This document shows, one piece after another, positions 1 through 8,514 of a DNA stretch of 64,000 bases. The stretch comes from an uncultured Ulvibacter sp. (GTDB lineage: Bacteria; Bacteroidota; Bacteroidia; Flavobacteriales; Flavobacteriaceae). Under the pieces are notes generated by a model that saw only the letters and a program-made list of their open reading frames with translations, was not told the DNA's origin and ran no database searches. The stretch lies in the NCBI GenBank assembly GCA_938083445.1, contig CALKCP010000017.1, positions 62,001-126,000 of the forward strand, in the 5' to 3' direction. The translations under genes and the position numbers were made by a program. The stretch's first letter is position 1. Every line of letters starts with the position of its first letter.

Positions 1-380
1 CACCGTGTTTGTCTGTGGCCTAATTCATGAGCCACATTTATTCCATTGGAGCCCAACACAACGCCAACGGAAAGGGTGAGTCCGGTAAGCTCTGCAGTTG
101 AATAGTTCGCCCAGGGAACGCTCCAAAGAAACCAACCCAATAAACCATAAACCATGGGTAGGTTGAGATATAATAATAGGTCGAAAAAGAGGCTTTTGTT
201 CTTAGCGACACTTTCATTGTTGGAGAGGTTTTCGTTTTGTATTGGCAATATAATTTCGAGTATAGGAATTAGCACAAAAGCGAAGATTGGCGTAAAGAAA
301 GTCCAATAATCACGAAGACAAAGCCCTAACACGCAAGCCAAAGGCATCGAATATGAAACTAAATACTTTAAATCCTTCAT
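1..380 (-). CDS. alkane 1-monooxygenase (AlkB family), 5' part
   Basis: This is the N-terminal part (about 126 codons) of a reverse-strand gene that runs off the left edge. I translated it by hand from the ATG at 378-380; it reads MKDLKYLVSYSMPLACVLGL and continues with hydrophobic segments. Near the edge it carries NVAHELGHR, which matches the first histidine box (HELGHK-like) of the membrane di-iron alkane hydroxylases. Known members insert oxygen at the terminal carbon of medium-chain alkanes in the inner membrane, using rubredoxin as electron donor. The remaining histidine boxes lie outside the window, so the wider membrane fatty-acid desaturase/hydroxylase superfamily cannot be fully excluded. 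It is divergent from the DUF4175 gene, with 87 bases between the two start codons. Confidence 0.8.
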   Translation of the reverse strand, partial: MKDLKYLVSYSMPLACVLGLCLRDYWTFFTPIFAFVLIPILEIILPIQNENLSNNESVAKNKSLFFDLLLYLNLPMVYGLLGWFLWSVPWANYSTAELTGLTLSVGVVLGSNGINVAHELGHRQTR

Positions 381-467
381 GGTTCCAGTATTTTGGAGTA
401 ATTTTTGAGGTTGAAATAAATATGTAATTTACGCATAATTTAAAGAGTATATTTCAGAAAAAAAAGC

Positions 468-3400
468 ATGAGCATGTTTAACACCATTCAGCAAAAGCTG
501 GAGCAGTTTATAAAAAAATACTATACAAACGAGCTGATTAAAGGAGCCATTCTTTTCTTCGCTACGGGGCTCCTGTATTTTTTGGTTACCTTATTGGTGG
601 AATATTTTTTATGGCTAAACCCCGCCGGAAGAACCCTATTGTTTTGGATGTTTGTTTTGGTTGAATCCGCCTTGTTTGTTAGGTTTATTGCGCTTCCCCT
701 TACGAAACTCTTCAAGTTGCAACAAGGAATTAGCCATGAAGAGGCTTCCAAAATAATTGGGAACCACTTTCCGCAGGTAAACGATAAGTTGCTCAATGTA
801 ATTCAGTTAAATCAGAATCAAAGAGAGTCTGAGCTGTTGTTAGCGAGCATTAATCAGAAGGCGGAAGAGATACAGCCCGTGGCCTTTAAAAGAGCGATTA
901 ATTTTAGTCAAAACATCAAATATTTAAAATATGCGGCGGTCCCGGTTTTAATTTTTGTTCTAGTAAGTGTTCTGGGTGATGACGATACTTTTTCAAGTAG
1001 TTACGACCGAGTGATTCATTACGACATGGCATATGAACCACCAGCGGCATTCTCTTTTTACGTAACCAACACCAACCTAAAGGCTATTGAAAACAAAAGC
1101 TACACGCTCAGAATTAGAACGGAAGGGGATGTGATTCCAGAAAACGCAAGTATTCGCTATAACGAGGAGTCGTATTATTTGAAACAAACTGCGCCAGGCA
1201 CTTTTGAGTATACCTTTTTACAGCCCATGGAGGCAATAAAATTTCAACTTAAAGGAAACAAAGTAAGCTCTAAAGAATATACGCTCGAAGTTATTAAAAC
1301 TCCCTCGTTATTGGCTTTTGAGATGGTTTTGGATTACCCCGCCTATACAGGAAAGACAGATGAAACCTTAAATAGCACAGGGAGCGCTATAGTGCCTGAA
1401 GGAACACGCGTAGTTTGGAATGTAACAGCAAAAAACACAACAAACGTCTCTTTAAAAACAATCGACAGCACCTACCGGTTTTTAGAAAACGATCAGCGGT
1501 TTAATTTCCGTAAAGGCATTTATAGGAAGTTGGACTATGCCATAACAACATCCAACGACGAGTTAAAGGATTATGAAAACCTGTCTTACGCGATACGGGT
1601 TATTAGGGATGAGTACCCCGAGATTGATGTTCAATCGAAGCAAGACAGTCTTGATGGGCAAGTGATTCATTTCTTCGGAAGGGTGAGTGATGATTATGGG
1701 CTTACCAAGTTACAATTGGTTTATTATCCACAAGGAGATGAAAGTAAGATGGAAATGACGCCATTGTCGCTTAATAAAACCAATTTCGACCAGTTCGTTT
1801 ATTCCTTCCCAGCGAACTTGAACCTTATAGAAGGAAAGGCATACGAATATTATTTTGAGGTCTTCGACAACGACGCGATTCATGCATTTAAATCTAGCAA
1901 GTCTACGATATTTTCATACCGTAAATTAACCGAAAATGAATTGGAGAATGAGCAATTACAGGACCAAGACAATTCTATAAATGAGCTAGATAAGACCTTA
2001 GAAGAGTTAAGGCAACAAGAAAAGACGTTAGAAGAAATTTCAAAAACGCAGAAAGAAAAAAATGAATTAAATTGGAACGATAAAAAGAAATTAGAAAACT
2101 TTATAAAACGACAGAAGCAACAGGAGGAGATGATGAAGAATTTTTCAAAGGAGATGAAAGAGAATCTAGAAAACTTTCAGCCAGAGAATGAGGAGAAAGA
2201 CCCTTTTAAGGAGCAATTGGAAAAGAGGCTAGAAGAAAACGAAGAGAAGCTTAAGGAAAATGAGAAGCTATTGGATGAATTGGAGAAACTTCAAGAAAAA
2301 ATAGACAAAGAAGAGCTGGGAGAAAAGCTTGAAAAACTATCTAAACAAAACAAAAATCAAGAAAAAAACCTAGAGCAACTGCTAGAGTTGACAAAAAGGT
2401 ATTATGTCTCTAAAAAGGCAGAAAAATTGGCAGAAGAGCTTTATAAATTAGGAGAAGAGCAGGAGAAACTTGCAGAGGAGCCTGAAGAAAAAAACACGAA
2501 AGAGGAACAAGAAAAACTCAATAAAAAATTTGAAGAATATCGGAAGGAAAAAGAGAAGCTTGATGAAGATAACGAGAAGTTAAAAAAGCCAATGGACATT
2601 CCCGACGAGGAAGAAGGAGAGGGGCAGGTCGAGGAAGAACAGCAAAAAGCTACCGATAGTTTAGAGGAAGATAAAAAGGAAGCCGCAAAAGGAAGCCAAA
2701 AGAAGGCGGGGAAGAAAATGAAGAAAATGGGAAAAAAGATGGCGGCACAAATGCAGGGGGGTGAAATGGAGACTATGGAAGAGGATGTTGATATGCTGAG
2801 GCAGATACTGGACAACCTTGTTGTTTTTTCATTCGAGCAGGAAGCGCTGATGAAGGATTTTAAAAGAACAGATTACAGGAACGCCTTGTTTGGAAAAAAA
2901 CTAAACGCACAGAATGATTTAAAATTGAACTTTCAACATATTGACGATAGCTTGTTCACACTTTCTCTCCGACAACCAAAGATAAGCGCCCCCATTAATG
3001 AAGGGCTTACAGAGGTACAATATAATCTTGATAAAGCTTTAGACCGTTTGGCTCAGAATGAGTTTAACTTGGGTGTTTCGAGTCAACAATATACCGTAAC
3101 AGGAGCAAATGAACTAGCTGTTTTGTTGAGTGATTTGCTTAATAATATGCAAATGCAGATGGAAGGTCAGGGGTCTGGAAAAGGAAAACCTAAAGAGGGA
3201 GAAGGCGAAGGAGGACAGGGTTTTCAGCTACCGGATATCATTAAAAAGCAGGAAAGTCTTTCAGAAAAAATGAAAGAGGGGGTGGAAAAGGGAGAGCAGG
3301 GTAAAAAAGGTGAAGGAGAGGAAAATGGCCAAGGTCAAGGCGAAGGTGAGGGTCAAGGCGAAGGCGAGGGTGAGGGTCAAGGCGAAGGTGAGGGTGAAGG

Positions 3401-3875
3401 TGAGGGTGAAGGCGAAGGTGAGGGCAAGGACGGAAAAGAAGGAGGCGACGGCGACGCTGAAGGCATGAATGGCGAATTATTTGAAATATATAAGCAGCAG
3501 CAGCAGTTGCGACAGCAGCTTGAAGACAGGTTGAGCAAGGAAGGGCTTAATGGAAGTGGCGGGGATCTTTTGCGAGAAATGGAAGGTATTGAGCAGCAAT
3601 TACTGGATAAAGGGTTTAATCAGCGCACCCTAGAGCGAATGTTAAATTTGAAATACGAACTACTGAAGTTAGACAAGGCCGATTTTGAGCAAGGTCAAGA
3701 AACAAAACGGGAGTCAAAAACAAATAGAAAGGCATATCAAAACAGGGTAAGAATGTCTCCTGAAGATATAAAAAAGTACTTCAATACTACGGAGATTTTA
3801 AATAGAGAGGCCCTACCTTTGAAGCAAGAATACAAGCAGAAAGTGCGGACCTATTTTAAGACTAAGAATGATTGA
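468..3875 (+). CDS. DUF4175-family membrane protein, coiled-coil and Glu/Gly-rich
   Basis: A large protein (1135 aa) of a Bacteroidota family, to my recollection DUF4175, of unknown function. Two transmembrane helices lie near residues 27-51 and 56-78 and a third near 154-171. A beta-rich region follows, then a long, highly charged Lys/Glu coiled coil (about 500-780). The C-terminal third contains a GEGEGQGEGEG low-complexity tract (about 950-985) and a Gln-rich segment. Members are usually found directly upstream of ybeY and mnmG, as here; the stop overlaps the ybeY start by 8 bases, which suggests translational coupling. The start ATG at 468 could also be the ATG at 474. The topology suggests an inner-membrane anchor with a large extracytoplasmic part; this is inference. 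Confidence 0.8.
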   Translation: MSMFNTIQQKLEQFIKKYYTNELIKGAILFFATGLLYFLVTLLVEYFLWLNPAGRTLLFWMFVLVESALFVRFIALPLTKLFKLQQGISHEEASKIIGNHFPQVNDKLLNVIQLNQNQRESELLLASINQKAEEIQPVAFKRAINFSQNIKYLKYAAVPVLIFVLVSVLGDDDTFSSSYDRVIHYDMAYEPPAAFSFYVTNTNLKAIENKSYTLRIRTEGDVIPENASIRYNEESYYLKQTAPGTFEYTFLQPMEAIKFQLKGNKVSSKEYTLEVIKTPSLLAFEMVLDYPAYTGKTDETLNSTGSAIVPEGTRVVWNVTAKNTTNVSLKTIDSTYRFLENDQRFNFRKGIYRKLDYAITTSNDELKDYENLSYAIRVIRDEYPEIDVQSKQDSLDGQVIHFFGRVSDDYGLTKLQLVYYPQGDESKMEMTPLSLNKTNFDQFVYSFPANLNLIEGKAYEYYFEVFDNDAIHAFKSSKSTIFSYRKLTENELENEQLQDQDNSINELDKTLEELRQQEKTLEEISKTQKEKNELNWNDKKKLENFIKRQKQQEEMMKNFSKEMKENLENFQPENEEKDPFKEQLEKRLEENEEKLKENEKLLDELEKLQEKIDKEELGEKLEKLSKQNKNQEKNLEQLLELTKRYYVSKKAEKLAEELYKLGEEQEKLAEEPEEKNTKEEQEKLNKKFEEYRKEKEKLDEDNEKLKKPMDIPDEEEGEGQVEEEQQKATDSLEEDKKEAAKGSQKKAGKKMKKMGKKMAAQMQGGEMETMEEDVDMLRQILDNLVVFSFEQEALMKDFKRTDYRNALFGKKLNAQNDLKLNFQHIDDSLFTLSLRQPKISAPINEGLTEVQYNLDKALDRLAQNEFNLGVSSQQYTVTGANELAVLLSDLLNNMQMQMEGQGSGKGKPKEGEGEGGQGFQLPDIIKKQESLSEKMKEGVEKGEQGKKGEGEENGQGQGEGEGQGEGEGEGQGEGEGEGEGEGEGEGKDGKEGGDGDAEGMNGELFEIYKQQQQLRQQLEDRLSKEGLNGSGGDLLREMEGIEQQLLDKGFNQRTLERMLNLKYELLKLDKADFEQGQETKRESKTNRKAYQNRVRMSPEDIKKYFNTTEILNREALPLKQEYKQKVRTYFKTKND
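3327..3426 (+). repeat. imperfect hexameric repeat coding for Gly-Glu/Gln tract
   Basis: About sixteen imperfect copies of a GGNGAR/GGTCAA-type hexamer run in frame within the DUF4175 gene and encode alternating Gly and Glu or Gln. Because the unit is six bases, gain or loss of units would change the tract length without a frameshift. Confidence 0.75.
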
Positions 3876-4284
3876 TTTTTCATACCAAACAACGTTTATA
3901 CTAGCCACGGAATTAGATGTCTCCAAATGGATTGGAGACACACTTGCGGCTGAGGGTTTTGTAGAAGGCGATATTAGTTTTGTTTTTTGTGATGATGAAT
4001 TCTTGTTAAGCATAAACAAAGAGTTTTTGAGTCATGACACCTTTACCGATATTATTAGTTTTGATTATTCTCTAGACAAGGAGGTACATGGAGAGATTTA
4101 TATTTCTGTTGAAAGAGTTAGAGAGAACGCAGAAAGTTTCAAATCTGCGTTTATCGATGAGTTGCACCGAGTTATCATTCATGGAATTCTTCACTATTGC
4201 GGGTATAAAGACAAAACCGAAGCCGCCTCAACCGAAATGAGGCGCAAAGAGGACGAGGCGCTAAGCAGGAGAAGCTTCGTCTAG
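3868..4284 (+). CDS. ybeY: endoribonuclease YbeY (rRNA maturation factor)
   Basis: YbeY is a zinc-dependent single-strand endoribonuclease needed for 16S rRNA 3'-end maturation and ribosome quality control. The 138-residue protein has the family length and the signature HGILHYCGYKD at residues 105-115. In the classical motif H-x3-H-x5-H the third ligand would fall at residue 115, which is Asp here; I recall the same substitution in other Bacteroidota members, so it need not mean loss of function. The gene overlaps the end of the DUF4175 gene and lies upstream of mnmG. Confidence 0.93.
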   Translation: MIDFSYQTTFILATELDVSKWIGDTLAAEGFVEGDISFVFCDDEFLLSINKEFLSHDTFTDIISFDYSLDKEVHGEIYISVERVRENAESFKSAFIDELHRVIIHGILHYCGYKDKTEAASTEMRRKEDEALSRRSFV

Positions 4285-4339
4285 GTGATTGAAAACCAAG
4301 GAGTTAGTGCGTAATAATCTGATTCCAAGTTATTTAACT

Positions 4340-4347
4340 TATATTTG
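4340..4347 (+). promoter_or_regulatory. Bacteroidota-type -7 box upstream of mnmG
   Basis: TATATTTG followed by C matches the TAnnTTTG(C) -7 element. Predicted initiation is about 4353, placing the parS-like palindrome at 4371-4386 in the 5' leader of mnmG. No clear TTTG element was found at the right distance upstream. Confidence 0.55.
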
Positions 4348-4370
4348 CACGCTTAAAAAATGAATCACAT

Positions 4371-4386
4371 TGTTCCACGTGGAACA
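4371..4386. other. parS-like ParB-binding site (perfect palindrome)
   Basis: TGTTCCACGTGGAACA is a perfect 16-base palindrome fitting the bacterial parS pattern TGTTNCACGTGNAACA. ParB-CTPase clamps load at such sites to organise origin-proximal DNA for segregation. It lies 11 bases upstream of the mnmG start. Confidence 0.8.
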
Positions 4387-4397
4387 AATTAAAAGTT

Positions 4398-6269
4398 ATG
4401 TTTGAAAAGGAATACGATGTTATAGTAGTAGGCGCTGGACATGCAGGTTCAGAGGCGGCTGCTGCTGCGGCAAATCTTGGTTCGAGTACACTGCTTATTA
4501 CTATGAACCTTCAAAACATAGGGCAAATGTCCTGCAACCCAGCCATGGGGGGAATAGCGAAAGGTCAAATCGTTCGGGAGATAGATGCAATGGGTGGTTA
4601 TAGCGGTATAATTTCTGACAAATCTGCTATTCAATTTAAGATGTTGAATAAATCGAAAGGGCCTGCAATGTGGAGTCCTAGGGTTCAAAGTGACCGTATG
4701 CGGTTCTCGGAAACCTGGAGAATGATGTTAGAACAAACCCCGAATTTAGACTTTTACCAGGAGATGGTTGTGGGGTTAATGGTTGAGGAAATGAAGGTTG
4801 TTGGTGTGCGAACATCACTAGGTTTAAAGATACGGGCACGAACGGTTATCCTAACCAACGGAACCTTTTTAAATGGATTGATCCACATAGGCGAAAAGCA
4901 ATTTGGGGGCGGACGCGCAGGTGAATCGGCTTCAACTGGAATAACAAAGGAACTTGAAGATTTGGGTTTTGAGTCTGGACGAATGAAGACGGGTACACCG
5001 CCGAGAGTGGACGGGAGGTCGTTGGATTTCTCCAAGATGATTTTGCAGCCGGGTGATGAAAAACCAGAGAAGTTTTCATACTCAGACATAACGGCGCCTT
5101 TAAAAACGCAGCGTCCATGTCATATGACGCACACAAGCAAGTTGGTTCATGAAATATTAAAGGAGGGTTTTGATCGTTCCCCGATGTTTAATGGATCTAT
5201 CGATAGCATAGGCCCACGTTACTGTCCTTCTATAGAAGATAAAATAAACCGTTTTGCAGATAAGGATAGGCATCAAATGTTTATTGAGCCCGAAGGTTGG
5301 GACACGGTAGAATATTATGTAAATGGTTTTTCCACCTCCTTACCTGAAGACATACAGGCAAAAGCTTTAAGGCAGGTGGTGGGCTTCGAAAACGTAAAGT
5401 TTTTCAGGCCAGGATATGCGATAGAGTATGACTACTTCCCGCCCACGCAGTTGAAACATAGCTTAGAAACGAAACGGGTGTCAGGGTTGTTTTTTGCAGG
5501 TCAGATTAATGGAACCACCGGATACGAGGAAGCGGGTTCTCAGGGCTTAATGGCTGGAATAAACGCACATCTAAAGGTGAAAGAAGCCGCGCCCTTTATC
5601 CTAAAAAGAAACGAAGCTTATATCGGCGTGTTAATTGATGACCTGATTACAAAGGGAACAGATGAACCATATCGCATGTTTACTTCCAGAGCAGAGTATA
5701 GAACCTTGTTGCGTCAAGACAATGCAGATTTCAGGTTAACACCTATGGCTCATGAGTTAGGTTTGGCTAGTGATGTTCGTATGAAGAAGATGGAAATTAA
5801 GCAGCGCAAATCGGATTCCTTTGTAGACTTTTTTAAGAACACAAGCGTAAAACCAGAAGTGATAAATCCAATTTTAGCGAAGAAAGAATCGGCCTTGGTG
5901 GGGCAAAGTGATAAAATGTTCAAGACATTTTCTAGGCCAAACATAACGATGGAGGATATGCGTAAAATTGACGCGGTGGAGGCATTTGTAAAGGAGAATG
6001 AATTGGATTATGACGTGCTGCAGCAGACCGAAATACAAGTGAAATATGCAGGATACATTAATAAGGAAAAAAACAATGCAGACAAGCTGAATCGGCTTGA
6101 AGGCCTTAAGATTCCCGAAGGATTCGATTATACAAAGTTAAAATCTCTTTCATACGAAGCAAGAGAAAAACTGACAACAATTCAACCAGTAACCATATCA
6201 CAGGCATCAAGAATAAGCGGGGTTTCTCCCAACGACATTTCTGTTTTGCTAGTTTATATGGGGCGTTAA
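4398..6269 (+). CDS. mnmG: tRNA uridine-5-carboxymethylaminomethyl modification enzyme MnmG (GidA)
   Basis: MnmG binds FAD and, with MnmE, installs the carboxymethylaminomethyl group on wobble U34 of certain tRNAs, using methylene-tetrahydrofolate. The 623-residue length is normal. The N-terminal dinucleotide-binding motif VVGAGHAGSEAA (from residue 10), SCNPAMGGIAKG, and TGTPPRVDGRS are family signatures, and the C-terminal helical domain is present. The gene is bracketed by two parS-like palindromes, one in its leader and one 7 bases after its stop codon. mnmG (gidA) is typically near the replication origin. Confidence 0.97.
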   Translation: MFEKEYDVIVVGAGHAGSEAAAAAANLGSSTLLITMNLQNIGQMSCNPAMGGIAKGQIVREIDAMGGYSGIISDKSAIQFKMLNKSKGPAMWSPRVQSDRMRFSETWRMMLEQTPNLDFYQEMVVGLMVEEMKVVGVRTSLGLKIRARTVILTNGTFLNGLIHIGEKQFGGGRAGESASTGITKELEDLGFESGRMKTGTPPRVDGRSLDFSKMILQPGDEKPEKFSYSDITAPLKTQRPCHMTHTSKLVHEILKEGFDRSPMFNGSIDSIGPRYCPSIEDKINRFADKDRHQMFIEPEGWDTVEYYVNGFSTSLPEDIQAKALRQVVGFENVKFFRPGYAIEYDYFPPTQLKHSLETKRVSGLFFAGQINGTTGYEEAGSQGLMAGINAHLKVKEAAPFILKRNEAYIGVLIDDLITKGTDEPYRMFTSRAEYRTLLRQDNADFRLTPMAHELGLASDVRMKKMEIKQRKSDSFVDFFKNTSVKPEVINPILAKKESALVGQSDKMFKTFSRPNITMEDMRKIDAVEAFVKENELDYDVLQQTEIQVKYAGYINKEKNNADKLNRLEGLKIPEGFDYTKLKSLSYEAREKLTTIQPVTISQASRISGVSPNDISVLLVYMGR

Positions 6270-6275
6270 ATTAAA

Positions 6276-6291
6276 TGTTCCACGTGGAACT
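6276..6291. other. second parS-like site downstream of mnmG
   Basis: TGTTCCACGTGGAACT matches the upstream palindrome at 15 of 16 positions; only the last base breaks the symmetry. It fills the 36-base gap between mnmG and the methyltransferase gene. Confidence 0.7.
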
Positions 6292-6305
6292 ATTTTCTGT
6301 TCACA

Positions 6306-7154
6306 TTGAAAAACAAAAAAACAAATATAAAACTCACAACAAAAGACTTTCTTGTAACAGGTACGTCTTTTGATTTGTTGATTGACCCTAAAAGAGACAT
6401 GTTGGTTACTTCACCCCAGCCTGAAGCGGGAGATTTGGCTCGATATTACGAGAGCGACTCCTATATTTCACACACAGATTCTAAGGATGGTTTTATAGCT
6501 TACTTGTACCAAAACGTAAAGAAATATTCGCTTGCCCTGAAACTAAGATTGATATTGACCCTAAAAGGTTCGCCTGGACTGCTTTTAGACATAGGCGCAG
6601 GAACAGGGGATTTTTTAAAGCTGTCTAAGGATAATGGTTGGGACGTTATCGGTGTGGAGCCAAATGAGGGCGCCAGCAAGTTGGCAAAGCAAAAAGGCTT
6701 AGAAATACATGAAACTATAGACGCACTGTCTGGGCAAACCTTTGACGTCGTCACATTGTGGCATGTGCTCGAGCATATGCCTGATTTGGAAGCTATAACC
6801 CAAAAAATTGAAGCGCTTATTAAGCCAGGAGGTGCGCTAATTGTCGCAGTTCCAAATTTCAAGTCCTACGACGCAAACTATTATAAGAACTATTGGGCGG
6901 CGTACGACACGCCAAGGCACCTTTGGCATTTTTCAAAAATAACGATGAGGACGCTATTCTCCTCGTCAATGACACTCGTAAAAATCAAACCGATGATTTT
7001 CGATTCATTTTATGTGAGCCTCCTTTCAGAAAAATACAAGACAGGCAACCCTTTTTCAATCAAAGCGCTTCTTATAGGCTTGTGCTCTAACATATCAGGA
7101 CTGAATACAAAAGAGTATTCATCTCATATATATTGTTATAAAAAGAACACATAA
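6306..7154 (+). CDS. class I SAM-dependent methyltransferase
   Basis: The 282-residue protein carries the SAM-binding motif I LLLDIGAGTGDFL (about residues 95-108), an acidic loop ending GVEPNEG and the WHVLEHMPD segment typical of methyltransferase type 11/25 domains. The C-terminal half contains NYWAAYDTPRHLWHFS, common in small-molecule or sugar methyltransferases of Bacteroidota. The substrate cannot be inferred. The start is TTG at 6306, 14 bases after the second parS-like site. A hairpin with a T-run at 7256-7279 probably ends the transcript. Confidence 0.8.
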   Translation: MKNKKTNIKLTTKDFLVTGTSFDLLIDPKRDMLVTSPQPEAGDLARYYESDSYISHTDSKDGFIAYLYQNVKKYSLALKLRLILTLKGSPGLLLDIGAGTGDFLKLSKDNGWDVIGVEPNEGASKLAKQKGLEIHETIDALSGQTFDVVTLWHVLEHMPDLEAITQKIEALIKPGGALIVAVPNFKSYDANYYKNYWAAYDTPRHLWHFSKITMRTLFSSSMTLVKIKPMIFDSFYVSLLSEKYKTGNPFSIKALLIGLCSNISGLNTKEYSSHIYCYKKNT

Positions 7155-7255
7155 GCGCCTAGAGCGTTTTTAAGCCGTGGTTAAACCTAAGGGAAAGCAT
7201 TTAGACAAGAGAATTAAAAAACACCCTTAAACAGGTGCTAATAATCGGATAAATT

Positions 7256-7279
7256 AATAAGCAAAGCTTATTGTTTTTT
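7256..7279 (+). terminator. intrinsic terminator after methyltransferase gene
   Basis: A perfect 7-bp stem (AATAAGC / GCTTATT) with a 3-base loop is followed by GTTTTTT. It lies between the convergent methyltransferase and holB genes. Confidence 0.6.
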
Positions 7280-7298
7280 ATTTTACAATAAGAGGATT

Positions 7299-8453
7299 CT
7301 ATGTTAGCTCTTTTGTATGAATGAGCCGTGTCAATTTTATAGATAAGTCTGTAAAAATTATTTTAGGGTTTCCGTTTCGTTCAATATGGTATGAAGCATC
7401 TTCAAGAGCGGTCGTAATTTCAAAAATATTATTTTGATGGATAAAGGGAGCAAACTTATCAATCGAAAATTTTGCGTCCTTAGACTCAAAAAACAGCAAG
7501 CTGTCGGCCTTGTAGTTTTTTAGCAACGCCTGCCTAAACAATTCCATACAATAGGAGATAAACTTCTTTTGAGTTTCTCGACCTTTAGTGGCTATATTTT
7601 CACTCCACCCCAAAAGTTCATTAATAGCACCTTTGTTTCCTTTCGCCGCGAAGGCGGTCCGAACCCAAGAAATAAACCATTCTTCAAAAACGAGATCATC
7701 ACTGTCATTATTAAGGATGTGAAGGGCTTTGTTCAAATCTCCCCCAGCTTGCCGACTAACTTTCTTGGCATTCATTTCTGAAACACCGTGGTCGTTAATC
7801 AATCTAGAGGCAATGTTTTCTTCAGAGAGCGCAGCAAAATCAATCTTTTGACATCGTGACCTTATGGTAGAAATGATGTTTTCTTCCGCTTCGGTTAGAA
7901 GCAGCAAAAGGGTCTTCTTTGGCGGCTCTTCAACAATTTTGAGTATTTTATTTGAACTTTCCGTGTTCATTCTATCAGCCATCCAAATAATCATCACTTT
8001 GTAGCCCCCTTCATACGATTTTAGGGCGAGTGTTTTCAAAAGATCTTGAGCCTCACTTACACTGATATTTCCCTGCTTGTTTTCTATACCAATTGACTGG
8101 AGCCAATCAAAAAGAGAGGCATAGGGATTCTTAAAAACAAATGTGCGCCAGGCTCCAGCAAAATTGGCCGAAACCGCCTTCTTTTTTACAGTATCATTCG
8201 TGTTTACAGGATATATGAAATGTAAGTCGGGATGGGCAAGCTTTTTTACCTTACCTGCACAAGCAAGATACGATGGGGAACCTTTGCTATGGAGGCTGCA
8301 CAAAACCTCTTGAGCATAGGCCAGCGCCATAGGCAAGAGACCACTTCCTGTAGCGCCAACAAACAACTGTGCATGCGGGATACGCCCATTTTCAATCGTC
8401 TTAAGAAGGTGGGCTTTTAAATGCTTTTGGCCAATTACTTCGGAAAAATCCAT
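7299..8453 (-). CDS. holB: DNA polymerase III delta' subunit (clamp loader)
   Basis: The clamp-loader subunit that helps place the beta sliding clamp on DNA. I chose the ATG at 8451-8453 (MDFSEVIGQKHLKAHLL), because the longer open frame would overlap pgk and its N-terminus does not fit the family. The 384-residue protein has an AAA+ fold with a degenerate P-loop (GATGSG), MIIWMADRMNTESSNKILK, VEEPP and the arginine-finger-like SRC motif in IRSRCQKI. The Cys-rich zinc module of the family is incomplete. A TATTTTCG box (8457-8464, reverse strand) sits so close to the start that the transcript may be almost leaderless. The gene is divergent from pgk. Confidence 0.88.
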   Translation of the reverse strand: MDFSEVIGQKHLKAHLLKTIENGRIPHAQLFVGATGSGLLPMALAYAQEVLCSLHSKGSPSYLACAGKVKKLAHPDLHFIYPVNTNDTVKKKAVSANFAGAWRTFVFKNPYASLFDWLQSIGIENKQGNISVSEAQDLLKTLALKSYEGGYKVMIIWMADRMNTESSNKILKIVEEPPKKTLLLLLTEAEENIISTIRSRCQKIDFAALSEENIASRLINDHGVSEMNAKKVSRQAGGDLNKALHILNNDSDDLVFEEWFISWVRTAFAAKGNKGAINELLGWSENIATKGRETQKKFISYCMELFRQALLKNYKADSLLFFESKDAKFSIDKFAPFIHQNNIFEITTALEDASYHIERNGNPKIIFTDLSIKLTRLIHTKELT

Positions 8454-8470
8454 AAGCGAAAATAAGCATT

Positions 8471-8497
8471 TTGAGGACCAAAAAAAAGCTATATTTG
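8471..8497 (+). promoter_or_regulatory. promoter of pgk
   Basis: A TTG at 8471-8473 lies 16 bases upstream of TATATTTG (8490-8497), followed by C. This fits the Bacteroidota -33/-7 arrangement with slightly short spacing. The pgk start codon follows 17 bases after the box. Confidence 0.65.
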
Positions 8498-8514
8498 CAA
8501 CTAAAAGAACGCAT

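Noticed and set aside
2441-2815. Ser-rich 124-codon open frame antisense to the DUF4175 gene
   Set aside because: It mirrors the Lys/Glu-rich codons of the coiled coil on the other strand and has no independent coding signal.
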